NCBI GenBank assembly: GCA_009746045.1
Contig: RPFO01000819.1
Span: 372,001-436,000, forward strand
Length of the DNA stretch: 64,000 nucleotides
Direction of reading: 5' to 3'
From: Mesostigma viride
Taxonomy: Eukaryota > Streptophyta > Mesostigmatophyceae > Mesostigmatales > Mesostigmataceae
Shown here piece after piece: positions 48,201 to 60,149 of this stretch. A program made the translations under genes and the position numbers. Positions within the stretch are counted from its first letter, which is position 1. The number at the start of each line of letters is the position of its first letter. The notes below the pieces were generated by a model, which worked only from the letters and a program-made list of their open reading frames with translations, did no database searches and was not told where the DNA came from.

Positions 48201-50170
48201 CATTTAGTGATGGTACCACAGTGATCACATTTAGTGATGGTACCACAGTGATCACATTTAGTGATGGTACCACAGTGATCATATTTAGTGATGGTACCAC
48301 AGTGATCACATTTAGTGATGGTACCACAGTGATCACATTTAGTGATGGTACCACAGTGATCACATTTAGTGATGGTACCACAGTGATCACATTTAGTGAT
48401 GGTACCACAGTGATCACATTTAGTGATGGTACCACAGTGATCACATTTAGTGATGGTACCACAGTGATCACATTTAGTGATGGTACCACAGTGATCACAT
48501 TTAGTGATGGTACCACAGTGATCACATTTAGTGATGGTACCACAGTGATCACATTTAGTGATGGTACCACAGTGATCACATTTAGTGATGGTACCACAGT
48601 GATCACATTTAGTGATGGTACCACAGTGATCATATTTAGTGATGGTACCACAGTGATCACATTTAGTGATGGTACCACAGTGATCACATTTAGTGATGGT
48701 ACCACAGTGATCATATTTAGTGATGGTACCACAGTGATCACATTTAGTGATGGTACCACAGTGATCACATTTAGTGATGGTACCACAGTGATCACATTTA
48801 GTGATGGTACCACAGTGATCACATTTAGTGATGGTACCACAGTGATCACATTTAGTGATGGTACCACAGTGATCACATTTAGTGATGGTACCACAGTGAT
48901 CATATTTAGTGATGGTACCACAGTGATCACATTTAGTGATGGTACCACAGTGATCACATTTAGTGATGGTACCACAGTGATCACATTTAGTGATGGTACC
49001 ACAGTGATCACATTTAGTGATGGTACCACAGTGATCACATTTAGTGATGGTACCACAGTGATCATATTTAGTGATGGTACCACAGTGATCACATTTAGTG
49101 ATGGTACCACAGTGATCACATTTAGTGATGGTACCACAGTGATCCTATTTAGTGATGGTACCACAGTGATCACATTTAGTGATGGTACCACAGTGATCAC
49201 ATTTAGTGATGGTACCACAGTGATCACATTTAGTGATGGTACCACAGTGATCACATTTAGTGATGGTACCACAGTGATCATATTTAGTGATGGTACCACA
49301 GTGATCACATTTAGTGATGGTACCACAGTGATCATATTTAGTGATGGTACCACAGTGATCACATTTAGTGATGGTACCACAGTGATCACATTTAGTGATG
49401 GTACCACAGTGATCACATTTAGTGATGGTACCACAGTGATCCTATTTAGTGATGGTACCACAGTGATCATATTTAGTGATGGTACCACAGTGATCATATT
49501 TAGTGATGGTACCACAGTGATCACATTTAGTGATGGTACCACAGTGATCACATTTAGTGATGGTACCACATTGATCATATTTAGTGATGGTACCACAGCA
49601 TGGAGATGTGGCAATTTATTCATGGGTCCACACATCCACAGATGGGGGGGTCACTGCCATGGTGTGGGCTCTAGGCTTCATCTCAAGTCAGTACCAGGCC
49701 TGCATGACCCCTTGAAATGTTTTCGAGCCGGCACTGCATCTCTCCTTGATTGCAAGGCATGGACGGCGGCTAGGCGTAGCGGATTGCAAGCAAAAGCTTG
49801 GCAAACAATCCCTGCCCATCAGCTGGTCGCTTAGCAATTTTATATCAAGGAGACAAGCAGCATAGGCATAGCAGCGTTTACTTACTCGTGTCGTTCTTTT
49901 TTGCAGCTGCCAATGTCAGTTTGAGACCCAGAATTTGGGAGTCTGGCCCAACTAATGGGGTTGCATTCGCAAAGCATAGCCGTGTTCCTGGCTCTTCCCA
50001 TACTTCATTCCATGACTCATTCTTTCTTTGCCTGCACGCTCGCGCCTGCATGCTTGTTGTCCCTGGCACACCCCTGCGTGATGACCCACCAGATGTGGGA
50101 GGCGTTGCAGCAGCTGTCCAAGGAGGAGGACGTGCAGTTCTCCCACGGGGAGGTCCGCAAGCGGCTCTAA
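38122..50170 (+). CDS. MCM4: MCM4, DNA replication licensing helicase subunit (889 aa)
   Basis: Sixteen coding exons fit in phase: 38122..38128, 38563..38875, 39465..39753, 40285..40461, 40832..40886, 41396..41524, 42124..42410, 42765..42917, 43299..43412, 44025..44345, 44704..44961, 45678..45824, 46463..46543, 47002..47211, 47890..47940 and 50093..50170. The product is a subunit of the nuclear MCM2-7 replicative helicase. The N-terminus is a Ser/Pro-rich disordered tail (about 1-165). The OB-fold region carries zinc-finger cysteines C309, C312, C332 and C337. The AAA+ core has Walker A GDPGTSKS (536-543), Walker B CCIDEF (597-602) and an arginine finger in SRFD (668-671). A C-terminal winged-helix-like region follows. 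Subunit choice rests on [19 protein letters not shown] and the C-terminal [14 protein letters not shown]. The length is usual for MCM4. The exon 2 donor (GTATCC) is the weakest call. Confidence 0.95.
39178..39229. repeat. (CA)n microsatellite in MCM4 intron 2
   Basis: An interrupted CA dinucleotide run of about 50 bp with one CC interruption and one GC substitution. Confidence 0.93.
40227..40253. repeat. Poly(C) run before MCM4 exon 4
   Basis: About 27 consecutive C residues lie upstream of the acceptor at 40283-40284 and may serve as its pyrimidine tract. Similar C runs precede the exons at 44025 and 47002. Confidence 0.9.
41673..41730 (+). repeat. 20-bp tandem repeat, three copies, MCM4 intron 6
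   Basis: The unit GGACAGGAAAGTGTGGGATG is repeated with the last copy diverging at its end. Confidence 0.9.
42434..42785 (+). repeat. 98-bp tandem repeat containing a 3' splice site and exon start, four copies
   Basis: Units start at 42434, 42532, 42630 and 42728 (CCTGCTCTCGCACTGG), an exact 98-bp spacing. Each carries GTGTCAC(C/T)AG followed by AC(A/G)TACCTGGACGTGGTC. The fourth copy is the true 3' splice site of MCM4 exon 8, and coding sequence continues from it. The others lead to in-frame stops. Confidence 0.95.
43393..43697 (+). repeat. Series of copies of the MCM4 exon 9 end and donor
   Basis: The real exon end AAGGGGCTGCTCTGCCAG with its GTGAGC donor (43413) is followed by three decayed copies: GAAGGGGCTCCTCTACCAG with GTAAAG (donor at 43504), GGGCTCCTCCGCCAG with GTGAGG (43602), and AAAAGGGGCTGCTCTTCCTG (to 43697). 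Spacing is about 91-98 bp. Confidence 0.82.
45001..45610 (+). repeat. 10-bp tandem array with drifting unit, MCM4 intron 11
   Basis: About 61 units run without a break, in blocks: TATTGTGGCC, then TATTGTCTCC, then TGTTGTTGCC, then TATTCTTGCC. The changes are shared by neighbouring units, as in an array that grew by local duplication. It makes up most of the 716-bp intron. Its long open frames are artefacts. Confidence 0.97.
46150..46475 (+). repeat. Three diverged units ending in copies of the MCM4 exon 13 acceptor
   Basis: Each unit starts near CCACAAC (46154, 46307, 46409) and ends in CAG followed by a GT-rich exon-like start. The AGs are at 46210, 46366 and 46462. The first copy reads CAGGTCATCACCGCCACGCC, close to the true exon start GTGATCACCGCCACCCC at 46463. 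Confidence 0.75.
48005..49597. repeat. 27-bp minisatellite, 59 copies, MCM4 last intron
   Basis: The unit GTGATCACATTTAGTGATGG plus TACCACA repeats exactly 59 times. Variation is almost confined to one position (C/T, or rarely G, after GTGATCA or GTGATC). Each unit holds two 8-bp palindromes, GTGATCAC and TGGTACCA. Because 27 is a multiple of three and no stop occurs, frames of more than 600 codons are open on both strands. These lie wholly within the 2152-bp intron and are not genes. Confidence 0.97.
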
Positions 50171-50985
50171 GCAGCGGTGGGGGGGCATAAGGAAGAGCGA
50201 TGAGGAAGAGCAATCATGCAGGCTTGTCTAGGCTTCGCGATCGAGGGCACCTCCTTTGGTTCACATTGCGAACGAGTGTTGACTCCAACCACTAGTTGGA
50301 CGGCCCTGATGCGGCCCCATTCGTGTAGGCCTGTCACTCACGTGGGGCCTTATGCCGTGGCATGGATCCTTGAGAATATCAATGAGACAAATATAAGAAT
50401 ATGCCTGCCTGCCTGGCCAGGTGGGGCGTTGCTGTCAGCTCCAGACAACATGGCCATTGATGCATGGGCGCAAGCCATTGACTAGGCCGGGGCCATTCAC
50501 CATGGAGATTACCATGCATGGAAAGATTGCGGCCACAGAGGGGCAGTGCAGTGCCACAGGGGGCGATTCGTCGTCAGTTTCTGAACGGCCACTATCAAGG
50601 CTGCTTGCAGAGGCAGACATGTCAAATTATGGCCTTTGCGTCGCTAAATAGCTTGGCGACAGCTGGCTTGAAATGTCCTGTTGCAGCAGTAGATCGGCGC
50701 CTTTTGTTACACAGGCATCCATGAGACATCGTGCATGTCACGCTGGCAAGTGCATCAAAGTATGCAATCAGAGTGGCAGTGACTGACCACAAAAGAGCTG
50801 CTCAAAACAGGTCGCCCACATGAGGTCTCTTCTCTCGCCAAAATGGATCGCTTGATGTAGGAAGTATCTAATTGGTAGTGCCTGGCACATCACCTCTACC
50901 TACAGTATAGACCGTTTACTTATAAACCTTTTACCGATGATAATGCAATCGTGTACATAGCGATGAGACAACCAGCGCATATCAC
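50171..50985. other. 3' flank of MCM4; no gene supported
   Basis: The MCM4 3' UTR should lie at the left end. No domain-bearing frame was found. Confidence 0.45.
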
Positions 50986-53330
50986 CCCAATTAAGAATAC
51001 AGATTTCTGGCCTGCACTGGTAGTCTCATTGATACACGCCGGCCATGAATTTTCATCATCGGATGGATAAGCAGTGGCACAAATTGCCCACGCCCGTCAC
51101 CTCCTGCACCTCCTTGAACATGTGCCCTCCGTCTTCTGGAGAGATCAGGTGATGTCCTCTTGCACGCTGGCACAGACCGCCACGATGAAGATCGGAGATG
51201 AGGCACAATGGGATAGAAGGCACTATCAACTGCGCTCATGAGTGCAAGCACACAGCCATGCATGCCCTCGCGCGACCGTCGATTGACAGCGCCTCATTAA
51301 ATACCACAATTAGGCTATCGCCAGGCGAAGGTCCAACACGCGCATGCCCACGGGCCCACTAAGCACGTCTGCTGATTTCCGGTCCAGAAGCATCTGCATG
51401 GCATGAATGCATATGTGCCAATAGTGCGCGCAGGCGTGGGCATAAGCGCCAGATGGCTGCCATGCATTCATCCAACGCGAATTCCCAAACTTTGCATATA
51501 AGTCAACTCCAAATGCTCGATCCCACCGCTCACCATTCGCAACAACCGCACACAGCACCACTTCCGTGAATTCCCAATGCATGCGTCCATGAACTGCAGG
51601 CGCCACGTGCAATTCCGGGCCACCGCCCCCATGCTAGCATCGCTCACACCGCCCTCAAACCACCTGAATGTCAGGCGCTCCTGCATGCGGCAGTGCATGC
51701 CCCCCAACCACTTGCAGGCTAGAGTCCGTCACCTATTGCCGCATGGAAAGACTTGCAAGCGGAGCATTGCCGTGCAATGGCAACGGTTCCTTCACCCATC
51801 ACGTGAGCGCTCACAATGCGGACCGAGCTGCTAGTCCACAGTTGGGCCAACCCCGCGCGATGCATGGCACTTACGCCAACATCCGTCAAACTATCACACA
51901 TCGAGAGGTGCAAGTGGCGCAGTTGGGACATCCCCTCGCAAGGGTGCTCATGCCATCATCCGTCACATGTGCGCCACGATCCAGTCTCACATGTTCCAGC
52001 AGCGGGCCGCCACCCGCCAGTGCGGCAAGCCCAGCATCTGTCAGGGCCAGGGCATGGGTGGACAGGTGGCGCAACTCGGGGCGGTGGCCCACTTGCGCCA
52101 GCGCATAAGGGCCGCCTTGCCCTGTTCTTCAGCGGCCCGCGAGCGCCAGCAGGATGCCATCGTGGACCGACCCCATGACCTCATCACGCTCCACCCCCGA
52201 TGCCGCGCTCCACCCAATCATGCTCTACCGTCGCGAGTTGGGCACTGGCTGGCCCTACCCATATACGCGAGTGACCAACTACGGGTGTCTACCCGAAACG
52301 GATCAAGGATCCACGCGTGCGCGCGTGCGAAGTTATGCAGCGGCCGTAACGTATTGCACAGTATTTAATGCCCCGCGATGGCAGCCGTGTGCCGTCGCGC
52401 GCCAAGGGCACACGGTGGTGGTCCGGGACCCGCGGACACTTGTGCACGTGCAGGCCCAGATCGAGGCAGTGCTGTGCGACCACGATGAAGCTGGCATCCG
52501 TGATGTCCCGATCATGACACCATCTGTTATAGCATATCCGTACCATAATCATTGCTACTAAGTACCATCCGTTACTGTGACCGTGATATCCCGACCGGTG
52601 ACGCGACGCTGAGAGATATTCCAATCGCGGGCAGTGCGCCGCCACCGCGACGATGCTGGCGTCAGTAACCGCTGGATCACCCTCATGCTGGATGTCCAGG
52701 CAGCGAAGTTATGGCAGCGCCTGGCGATCGGGGGAATACCCGCACCCGTCACGCTGGTCCCCACAATCACCAGCTGCTCCAGGGGGGCACCCCCCGGTAC
52801 GTGATCTTCTGGAGACTTGCGTCCGTCACTCCTTCTCTCCACTCCCCTACCAAAAGCTCTTTCAACATTTCCGCGATTCAACCTGGGATCCACCGATGGG
52901 GTTGCCTTGCGGAGCTGTAGTTGAGTTTCCGGCAGTACAGGGCCACGACGCGTTAATTATCCGTGACGGCAAATTTGTGGAGGTTCAACCGCCCGGCAGG
53001 TCCCAGCAGGACGCGGCCACAGCGATGAGCACGCTGTCGTTCACGTCAATGCTGCCTTCCTGCAGGGTCAGAGAGCGGAGCCGCCTGCAGTGTCCAAGGC
53101 AACAATGACTGCTTTGCCATCTCTGGGCTGAGAGGTAGTTCTCCCTGTATCGCTGGCTCCAGCTCGTCCCGTGGCAGCTGATGCGCCGCCCGCGGCCAGA
53201 CAGACAACGTCTGCAGTTTGGGACGTCTCAGAAGCAGGTAACCTAACCAAACCGCCCGTCTTTCTGGCCACATCGGCAAGATCTTCGCGGAAAAGCTCGG
53301 GAATTTCTTCCAGGGATCCGTACACGGCGG
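50986..53330 (-). pseudogene. Broken leucine-rich-repeat gene (GRR1/AMN1-like Cys-containing LRRs)
   Basis: On the minus strand, successive frames read LRR units of the L..L.L..C..(V/L)TD.G...LA..C type: C-R-R-L-R-S-L-T-L-Q-E-G-S (about 53090), LEQLVIVGTSVTGAGI (about 52760), DITDASFIVVAQHC (about 52500), LRHLSTHALALTDAGLAAL (about 52060), VTDDGMSTLARGCPN (about 51960), LRHLHLSMCDSLTDVGV (about 51910) and GGVSDASMGAVARNC (about 51650). They lie in different frames with stops and shifts and no consistent splice sites, so the gene appears dead. An intron-rich live gene is less likely but not excluded. Intact relatives act as substrate-recognition parts of SCF ubiquitin ligases or in mitotic exit. 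Confidence 0.62.
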
Positions 53331-54728
53331 ACGAAAATCACGGCAAGCCCAACGCAGCTAAACACGCTCCAGCAAAGGAATTGCTCCAACAATCTAGACG
53401 CGAATGTCAGGGACGGCCATCACGTAATCGACTGCGGCATACATGCAGGTCGCATGGACCCGTTGGGCTGTCTATAGAGTGAGAATATGAAAACACGGCT
53501 GTAAAAACGGCCAGAAATGCTGTACTGCGCTACCTACCTTGTGCACAAATCGGTACAGATATTCCGAAAAGCATTATCCGCCATAGATAGCCAAGATAGT
53601 CGATCCCAGCACATGACTAAAGTGCGCGATTCTGAGAACTGAATTATGGTAAATTGATGCCAATCGTTACTCAGTGCTAGCGGCAAGCCCACCTTTGGGA
53701 AGTCACTTGTGTGACAACGCCGACAATGTCGGGCTATACCGAAAAAAGTCGGCGCTTTCAAGCCAGCGATGTAATTGTTCAAGGAATGGTGATTCTGAGA
53801 AGCACTGATGACCGGTCCAGCAAGCTACAACTACACACTGCAGTGCGAGGCCTTGACACATTTGAACTACTAATTACGTGACATAGATTGCTGACGGGCG
53901 ACGGCTGCAACGGCGCAATGGGAATCGGAAGAGAGCATGGGATTGGAGCATGGTAGAGATTATAATGAGGCACCATATCATATCACGTGCGATCGCGTGA
54001 TTACCTCAAACACAACACTCGACAGTCGACTGACGCGATCCCTCAAAATGGCAAATGCGATTTGCGAGAGGGGGGTCGCGACTCGACACTCGAAAGGCAA
54101 AAAAAATTCAAAGCTTTTCTGGGTTTCGCCAAGGGTTGACAGGGGGGTGGCCTCGTTTTTTTTTTTCTTCCCGTTTCCGCCATATTTTTCAGACTACTGC
54201 GCTGATGTTGTTGGGTGTTGTTTCCTGTTGAGTTCATGACTCCCACGCCCAGAGCATGACGTCACAACCTGCTACATGTAACTGAGAACCTTCTAGAACG
54301 CCGTCTAGAGCTCCTTGTTAAATCCTACAGCAGAAATCCTACAGGCTACAGTAGAACATCTCTACTGTACAGTAGATGTTCACGGTCGAAGGTGGACCAA
54401 TTCTGACAGCGTTGGCGGACCAGCCAGGCGAACTGCCGCTTCATGACGGCTTTGTAGGCATCAGGCCTCAGGGTCACAGGGTGACTGCATGCAATCGACC
54501 GCGTCCAGAGTTCGTGCCTACAGTACATTTTTTTCTGGGTAAATGGGTATTTTTTATTAACCAATGGGAAGATTGTTACTGTAGGGAAAGGGATATCAAG
54601 TGCCTACAGGACATTGCAGGCGTGGGACACAACAACAACGACAACAACAACAACAACAGTACATTACAGTACCAAGGACGGCGCTGGTGCCTGTCATCCA
54701 TTTTCAATCGTCATTAAGCACCGCGTCA
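53331..54728. other. Intergenic; upstream region of the cysteine-rich membrane protein gene
   Basis: No coding feature was found. A CCAAT element (about 54560) and an (ACA)n run (about 54632-54657) precede the ATG at 54729. Confidence 0.4.
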
Positions 54729-57700
54729 ATGGCATTCAAGGCAATCTGTCTGGGTTTTCTTCTCCTCGCGTCCTCACGTGCGATCGTCCTGCCAGCATCA
54801 GCGAACCAACGCAACCCACGGGAAGGTCTTGGCAGTCTTGCCACTGCCGACACGAACGAGCTCGAGCCTGAGGTAAATTCTTTAGGGCAAATAATTCTTA
54901 AGGTCCGGCTAAAGTTATAGATACGTAGCAACCCTTTCCAAGTCTTACAAGGAATTATTATTGGGGGAAGAGATGAGTGATTTCCTTTACCACCTGTTTT
55001 ACGCGCTCCTGTCGTCCTGTCGCGCCACTTGCACGCGCGGCGCAGTCTGAGATGGAATTATTGCTAAACTTTCTAGCGCGTCATCATATATATATATATA
55101 TTATATACAGCTGCAGCTGCACTAGCTGTCGACGGCCGCTAGCTAGTTTGACACCTGCATGTTTTTACGTGTGGGTGGCAGCTTGCATCTTCGGTCATCC
55201 CACTTCAACGGTACTTTCACCGGTCTAATGCAGGCCCGCTTGGTACTTGATATTATTAGCAAATATTAATGCTGCGATCGACGTGGGACCTGTAAGCTGG
55301 GAGATATATTGCACTTTCCTGTTTTTCCCATTATATTATACTTTTTGCCCGTCATGAGCCGGCCTCTAATTAGCTAGCTTGTCAGATCTCCAATCAACGG
55401 ACGTCAATATTGGTCACGATACGCCTTGAAATCCTCCTTCCCTGCACTAGGATGCAAGTTACCAATATGGCGAGCTGCTTCTGTGTAACAAAACACGGGC
55501 TGGACGAAGGATTACGCACGACAACGACATGCTGCTGGCGGCACCGGCATCTGGACAAGAGGAAACCGGCCGGGAACCTAAAACCAGCTGGCCGGGGGTA
55601 TCGAAAATTGCACCTCAGGTGCATGCTCGCAGGTTGATGGTGTCGCCCGGGGCCGCGGGCTACGAACACGGTAAGAGAGCAAAGCAGCTTTTTAAAACCG
55701 TTACTGGCTGCATGAGCCCAAGCTAGGATCCGGTAGAACCAGCCATTCTAGATCTGCACGACGAAATTGCTGCTTGCAGCCCACGCCCCGTGAGCCAAAC
55801 ACAGTTATGTCCAGCAGTACTTAATTACGGCGGGGTGTGTTGATTTTTTCAGGCGCAAACAGTTTTCAAGGGCTAGGGGCAACTTGCCTCTTGCCCCTTG
55901 GGTAGTGGGGGCAAGTATCTGCTGCTCGCTGATGATCAAGGTAGTTTTTCCATAGCAAGCAGGTACTTTTATGATCATATATAAGCTGTGCCTTATTGTG
56001 TCGCAAGGTCAGCGTATGTGGGTCGCGTTTGGCAGCTAGGCATGACCGTACCTCAGCCGCCTTGCTGGTGCGTGTTAATTTTATTATTTGTTGGTTAGTG
56101 CGGTGTGTGGGCAGTTTTCGATCCGGTTGGGGGGTGATTGAATGGAAGGGGCCAGCCCGTGGGGGGAGGGCGGGGGGAGGGGGATTCAAGTGGGAGTGGG
56201 AGTGAATGATGCAGCGACGTGGTGGGTAAACATTCGCGCCGTGTGGTCTTGTGGAGATGGGTCTTAAAAGGAGGGGTGGTTGATGGGTGGGCAGCAGTCT
56301 GTGAGAAGCAAGCGCGCATATGTAGAAGTGCATGTCCACAGTGAAAGAAAGACAAGCCAAGATCCATGAGAAAACACACCACAGGCCCACAGCTTTGCAC
56401 CCACCTACAGGCAAGCATGCATGCACACAGGCGGCGTGTGCGGCCTTTGTGCCAGGGTATGTCTTACCACGCAATCTGGGGCCCTGACTCAATTCGGTTG
56501 CGACTTGATGGTCTTGCCAGCTCATCATGTCATCCGCGCTGATGACGATCGTACATGAGGTATCATTACATATATCATCATGATATAGTGTACTCATAGT
56601 ATCATTGTATATCATCATAATATATTGTACTACAGTATGGCATTGCCGGTGTGTGCGTCCTCGAACCGTGCAGGGGCACCCTGGGGTGATGGCACCCTGG
56701 GAAGTGGCCACCCTGGCAACCATTCACGCAGGCGGTTGATGGCGGTGCAGACATCCGCCTGCGATTGCCAGGACCAGACCTGCAGGGTTGGGTACTATTT
56801 TTCTGGCACGGACAAGACCGGCTGCCAGCAGTGCTGTGCCGACCGGACGGGCATATGCAGTTGGAGCTTCGAGGGTTATGCCGTGAAGACGCTGTGCGCA
56901 TCATGCCATTCCTCGTGCAGGACGTGCGACGATTACGACCGTGGCAGCTGCACGAGCTGTTACGCGGGGTATTACTTTGACATCGGCACGTTCTCATATG
57001 ATACGTGTGAGGTCTGCACGGCGAATAGTCACTGTGCGTCGGGGCACTACTGCCAGAAATGGTCGAACGCTCCTTACGAATGCCTCTCATGCTACGAGAG
57101 CTGCGCCACCTGTGACGGCGGGGGAAATAACAACTGCAAGACTTGTAAGCCGGGCTTCTACCTCTCCTCGCGCACGCATGGCACGTTCTGCGAGGTCTGC
57201 CTCCAGGACTCCCATTGCGCCAGCTGGCAGTACTGCAGCCGCAGCGTGATGGACCCCAACTCCTGCGCCGGGTGCTACCCCACCTGCAAGACGTGCAACG
57301 GCGGGACGGACGACGCGTGCCTGACGTGCGACCCTGCAGGGACCCACAGGCACCGTTGGACCGGGTACGTGTGGGGCTCTTACTGTGTGCGGTGCCTTGA
57401 GGACAGCCACTGCACGCCACCGCTGGTCTGCGGGGGCACATTCCTGTCCCCCACGGACACCTTTGTTTGTAAGCCTCCCTCAGATTCCTCGTGGTGGTGT
57501 GAGAGTGGCCGGTTGAATGACTACTTTAACGTTGAGTTCACCATGAAGACAAGGGACAAGGACTATGATTTCTATATTGGGTACACGGCGGTTTTCAGCG
57601 GGGACGTGTGCCAGACAAGTTTCGGGCCGTGGGAATTGACCCTGTTCCTGGGGGGCACGGTCGACGACCAGACCGCGTGGGTGGGCATCGAGGGCCCCGA

Positions 57701-58631
57701 ATGGTGCATTTATTTGGGCTGGTTTTCCGCCGGCGACGAGAAGGAGCAATGCAAGAACATTCCTGGGTTCGTCTTCGGGGCCTACGTGGGCTCGTTCAAC
57801 GTGGGCGTCGCGGCCCAACTCTGTGTCTCCTTCAGGGACCTGTCCGTCACCGCGCGCGCGCTATCAGGGTCCCTGTACGGCAAGCTCGGGTTTGTCGTGG
57901 ACATAGGCATATCCGAGCTGTCTTTCTCGGTCGGCCTGGTGGAAAAAAAGCTGATGGAGGTCTTTTTGATCAGGTTGGAGCCGCCACCACCTCCCGTTAG
58001 GCCGCCGCCGCCACCAAGCCCACCGGCAACTTCTGCCTCATTCTTTGACAAGCAACCGCCGCCAAGCCCACCGCCACCAAGCCGACCACGACCAAGCCCA
58101 CCACCACTGTTGACCCCCAGCCAATACGGCTCACTGCCAGACTTGTCGATTTACCCGTCGTACCTACGTGACCGAATCGTAGAGCTCGCCTCACAGGGAT
58201 GCCCCTACCCTGTCACTTGTGCGCAGGTGACGGTGGGCAACTCGATCTGTCTTCCGGAAGCGGAGCCCGTCAGCTGCTTTTCCTGCAATCTCGCCATCTG
58301 TCAGGCATACCTCGAATGGCGCGACCAGATTATTTATGACCTAGGTTCTGGCGACGGGCGTAAAGCGGTTCCTATCGGCATGATTGCTGGCATTGCCGGT
58401 GGGGGGGGCGCCACACTGGTCTTGGCGATAATTCTCGGGGTCGTCCTGTATAGGAAGCGCACGGCCGCAAGGCGTGGAAGAGTAGCTGTGGGTGCCCCCC
58501 CACCAGTTATTACTGCCTGGCCTGCCTCGCCGGGCACAGAAGTAGGGTCGCCGGCGCCCCTTTTGGCACCATCTCGGCCCGTGAAGGTGGCGGAAGATAG
58601 TTATCATGCTTTGCCAGCTGTCGCAAGCTGA
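54729..58631 (+). CDS. Type I membrane protein with furin-like cysteine repeats and Pro-rich hinge (about 674 aa)
   Basis: The proposed exons are 54729..54872 (48 codons, GTAAAT donor) and 56751..58631 (after GCGGTGCAG), both phase 0. Exon 1 encodes a signal peptide (M-A-F-K-A-I-C-L-G-F-L-L-L-A-S-S). Residues about 50-275 hold furin-like cysteine repeats of the C..C...C.TC.....C..C..G.Y pattern with recurring D-S-H-C-A. A globular region with few cysteines follows (about 285-455), then a hinge of PPPPP, PPSP and SPPP motifs (about 457-505) like green algal hydroxyproline-rich proteins. A short Cys region, one membrane helix (about 586-608) and a basic 65-residue tail without a kinase end the protein. 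A surface receptor or adhesion role is plausible. The second exon is secure. The link to exon 1 is inferred, and an additional small exon between them is possible. Confidence 0.72.
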
Positions 58632-60149
58632 ACCATTCCAGGAATACTGCAAGCGACCTCACGAGGGCATGCAGGAATGCGGGTGATTTTGTACGCGATG
58701 CAGGTGGCATGATTGTGGCGAGAGATAGTTGATGCCGCGTGGTATCTCCCGTCATGTGCCGTCTGGGCAGGTGGGACGTGGGAAGCGAATCTGGATGTCA
58801 TCCCTTCACTATTCTAGATTGTTGTATTATGGCGTCACTCTATGATGATTTAGTTGCTGCCTAGCTGGCGGAGGGCATGCACGAGGTGCATGCAGTGTGC
58901 TATTGTTACAGTGCCCAGGTTGCATGTGACTCCAACTCGAATGCGCATTCAGTCTGGACACACCTGGGTTGGGGGGTTGGGAAGAGATGCCCACTGCCCT
59001 TGGTACTTGACTTGGACTTGACTGATCTGCCCAGTGGGGGCCGGGATTTCCGGACATCGAGCATTGCGGACGATGGGATTAGACGGCATCATGTGCTTGA
59101 TGCAGTGTTGAAAGGCATAGGGAATGTAGTCTAGCATGTATATATGCATGTAATAATTTCTAGCCTGACTCCATGTTTTGGGGACTTCTGTACGGAGTAC
59201 CCTTTTGAAGGTCCTTTGACTTACTGATTACTGGCTGATTAACACTTGGGGCCTGTACGGTATGGGACAGTTTCTTGGAATGTATGTGTACTCTGGCTGA
59301 TGTCAGCTAACCCTCGACAGTTAGGAGTGGGAAGGAAGTTTAGAATATAACGTTACCGGTTAATTGGCCTGTATTTTGATTTGCAGAGAACTATAGTAGG
59401 ATTGCATTGGATTAGTCTGCGTTGAAGGAGACAAAGGATCCCTGTTTGCCACCGTTTTTATAAATAACTAATTAAAATTAACGCGTAGACTGTGTCACGC
59501 GAGTATGAATCAACAACGTGATGGAGAGATATAGAGATATAAAGCGGCTCCGCACCTGGGCCGCCGCCGACGTTCTGTGAACGGCAGCGCCGCCCCCGGC
59601 CACCCGCCGCTGCCGCCTGCCTGGCCACCGGCCAGGCCGGCGGCCCAGCCGAGGTAGCTCCGGCCCCGACCAGTCCTCAGCCGCAGACTACTTTGGTCCC
59701 CCCGATCGACCGGCCCGTTTGCCAACCCGGCGGACCTGCCTCCTTTCACCTCCGAGGAGGTTATACGGACGCGGTCTGGACACGGCGTCTTCGCTACGAT
59801 GTGGCCACGGGCTCTGGCGAGATTCCGGCCGCAGTCGTGAAACTTCAGTGCAGCAGCACGTTCGAGGACACAGGACTCCGTAATGCTACTCTTCCGCGAC
59901 CTCGAACAATGCACCTTCTGCTGTCGGCGCAACCGTCCCCTGCCGACCTGGCAACACAGCTCTAGCTAGCTTCAGAACCATGCTAGCTGTATAAATAGAA
60001 AGGGTCGCCTGCTGACCCGGGCAACGTACTATATGAGGGTCTGCATGCATCCAAAGTGCAGCCCTGAAGCTCCTCATGCACGGCTCATCCTGAACGTCGT
60101 CTGCGCACTGCCCTGGACGGACACCTTAGTGAAACCCAGCTATAGTTCG
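58632..60149. other. Intergenic; no gene supported
   Basis: The stretch 59510-59960 is very GC-rich and open on both strands but has no recognisable domain. It may be the upstream part of the LINE fragment that follows. Confidence 0.4.

Noticed and set aside
48005-49597. CRISPR-like array
   Set aside because: The units are contiguous with no unique spacers, and the context is an intron of a eukaryotic gene. The same reasoning excludes 28425-29765 and 45001-45610.
47764-49834. Open frames of 623 and 609 codons on opposite strands
   Set aside because: Both are produced by the 27-bp array, whose unit length is a multiple of three and lacks stops. They lie inside the last MCM4 intron, flanked by well-supported splice sites.
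55520-55672. Possible extra exon of the cysteine-rich membrane protein gene (55633-55670, GTAAGAG donor)
   Set aside because: The donor is good, but the short product has no similarity to anything, and the phase-0 join of 54872 to 56751 is simpler. It was left as a possibility in the gene entry.
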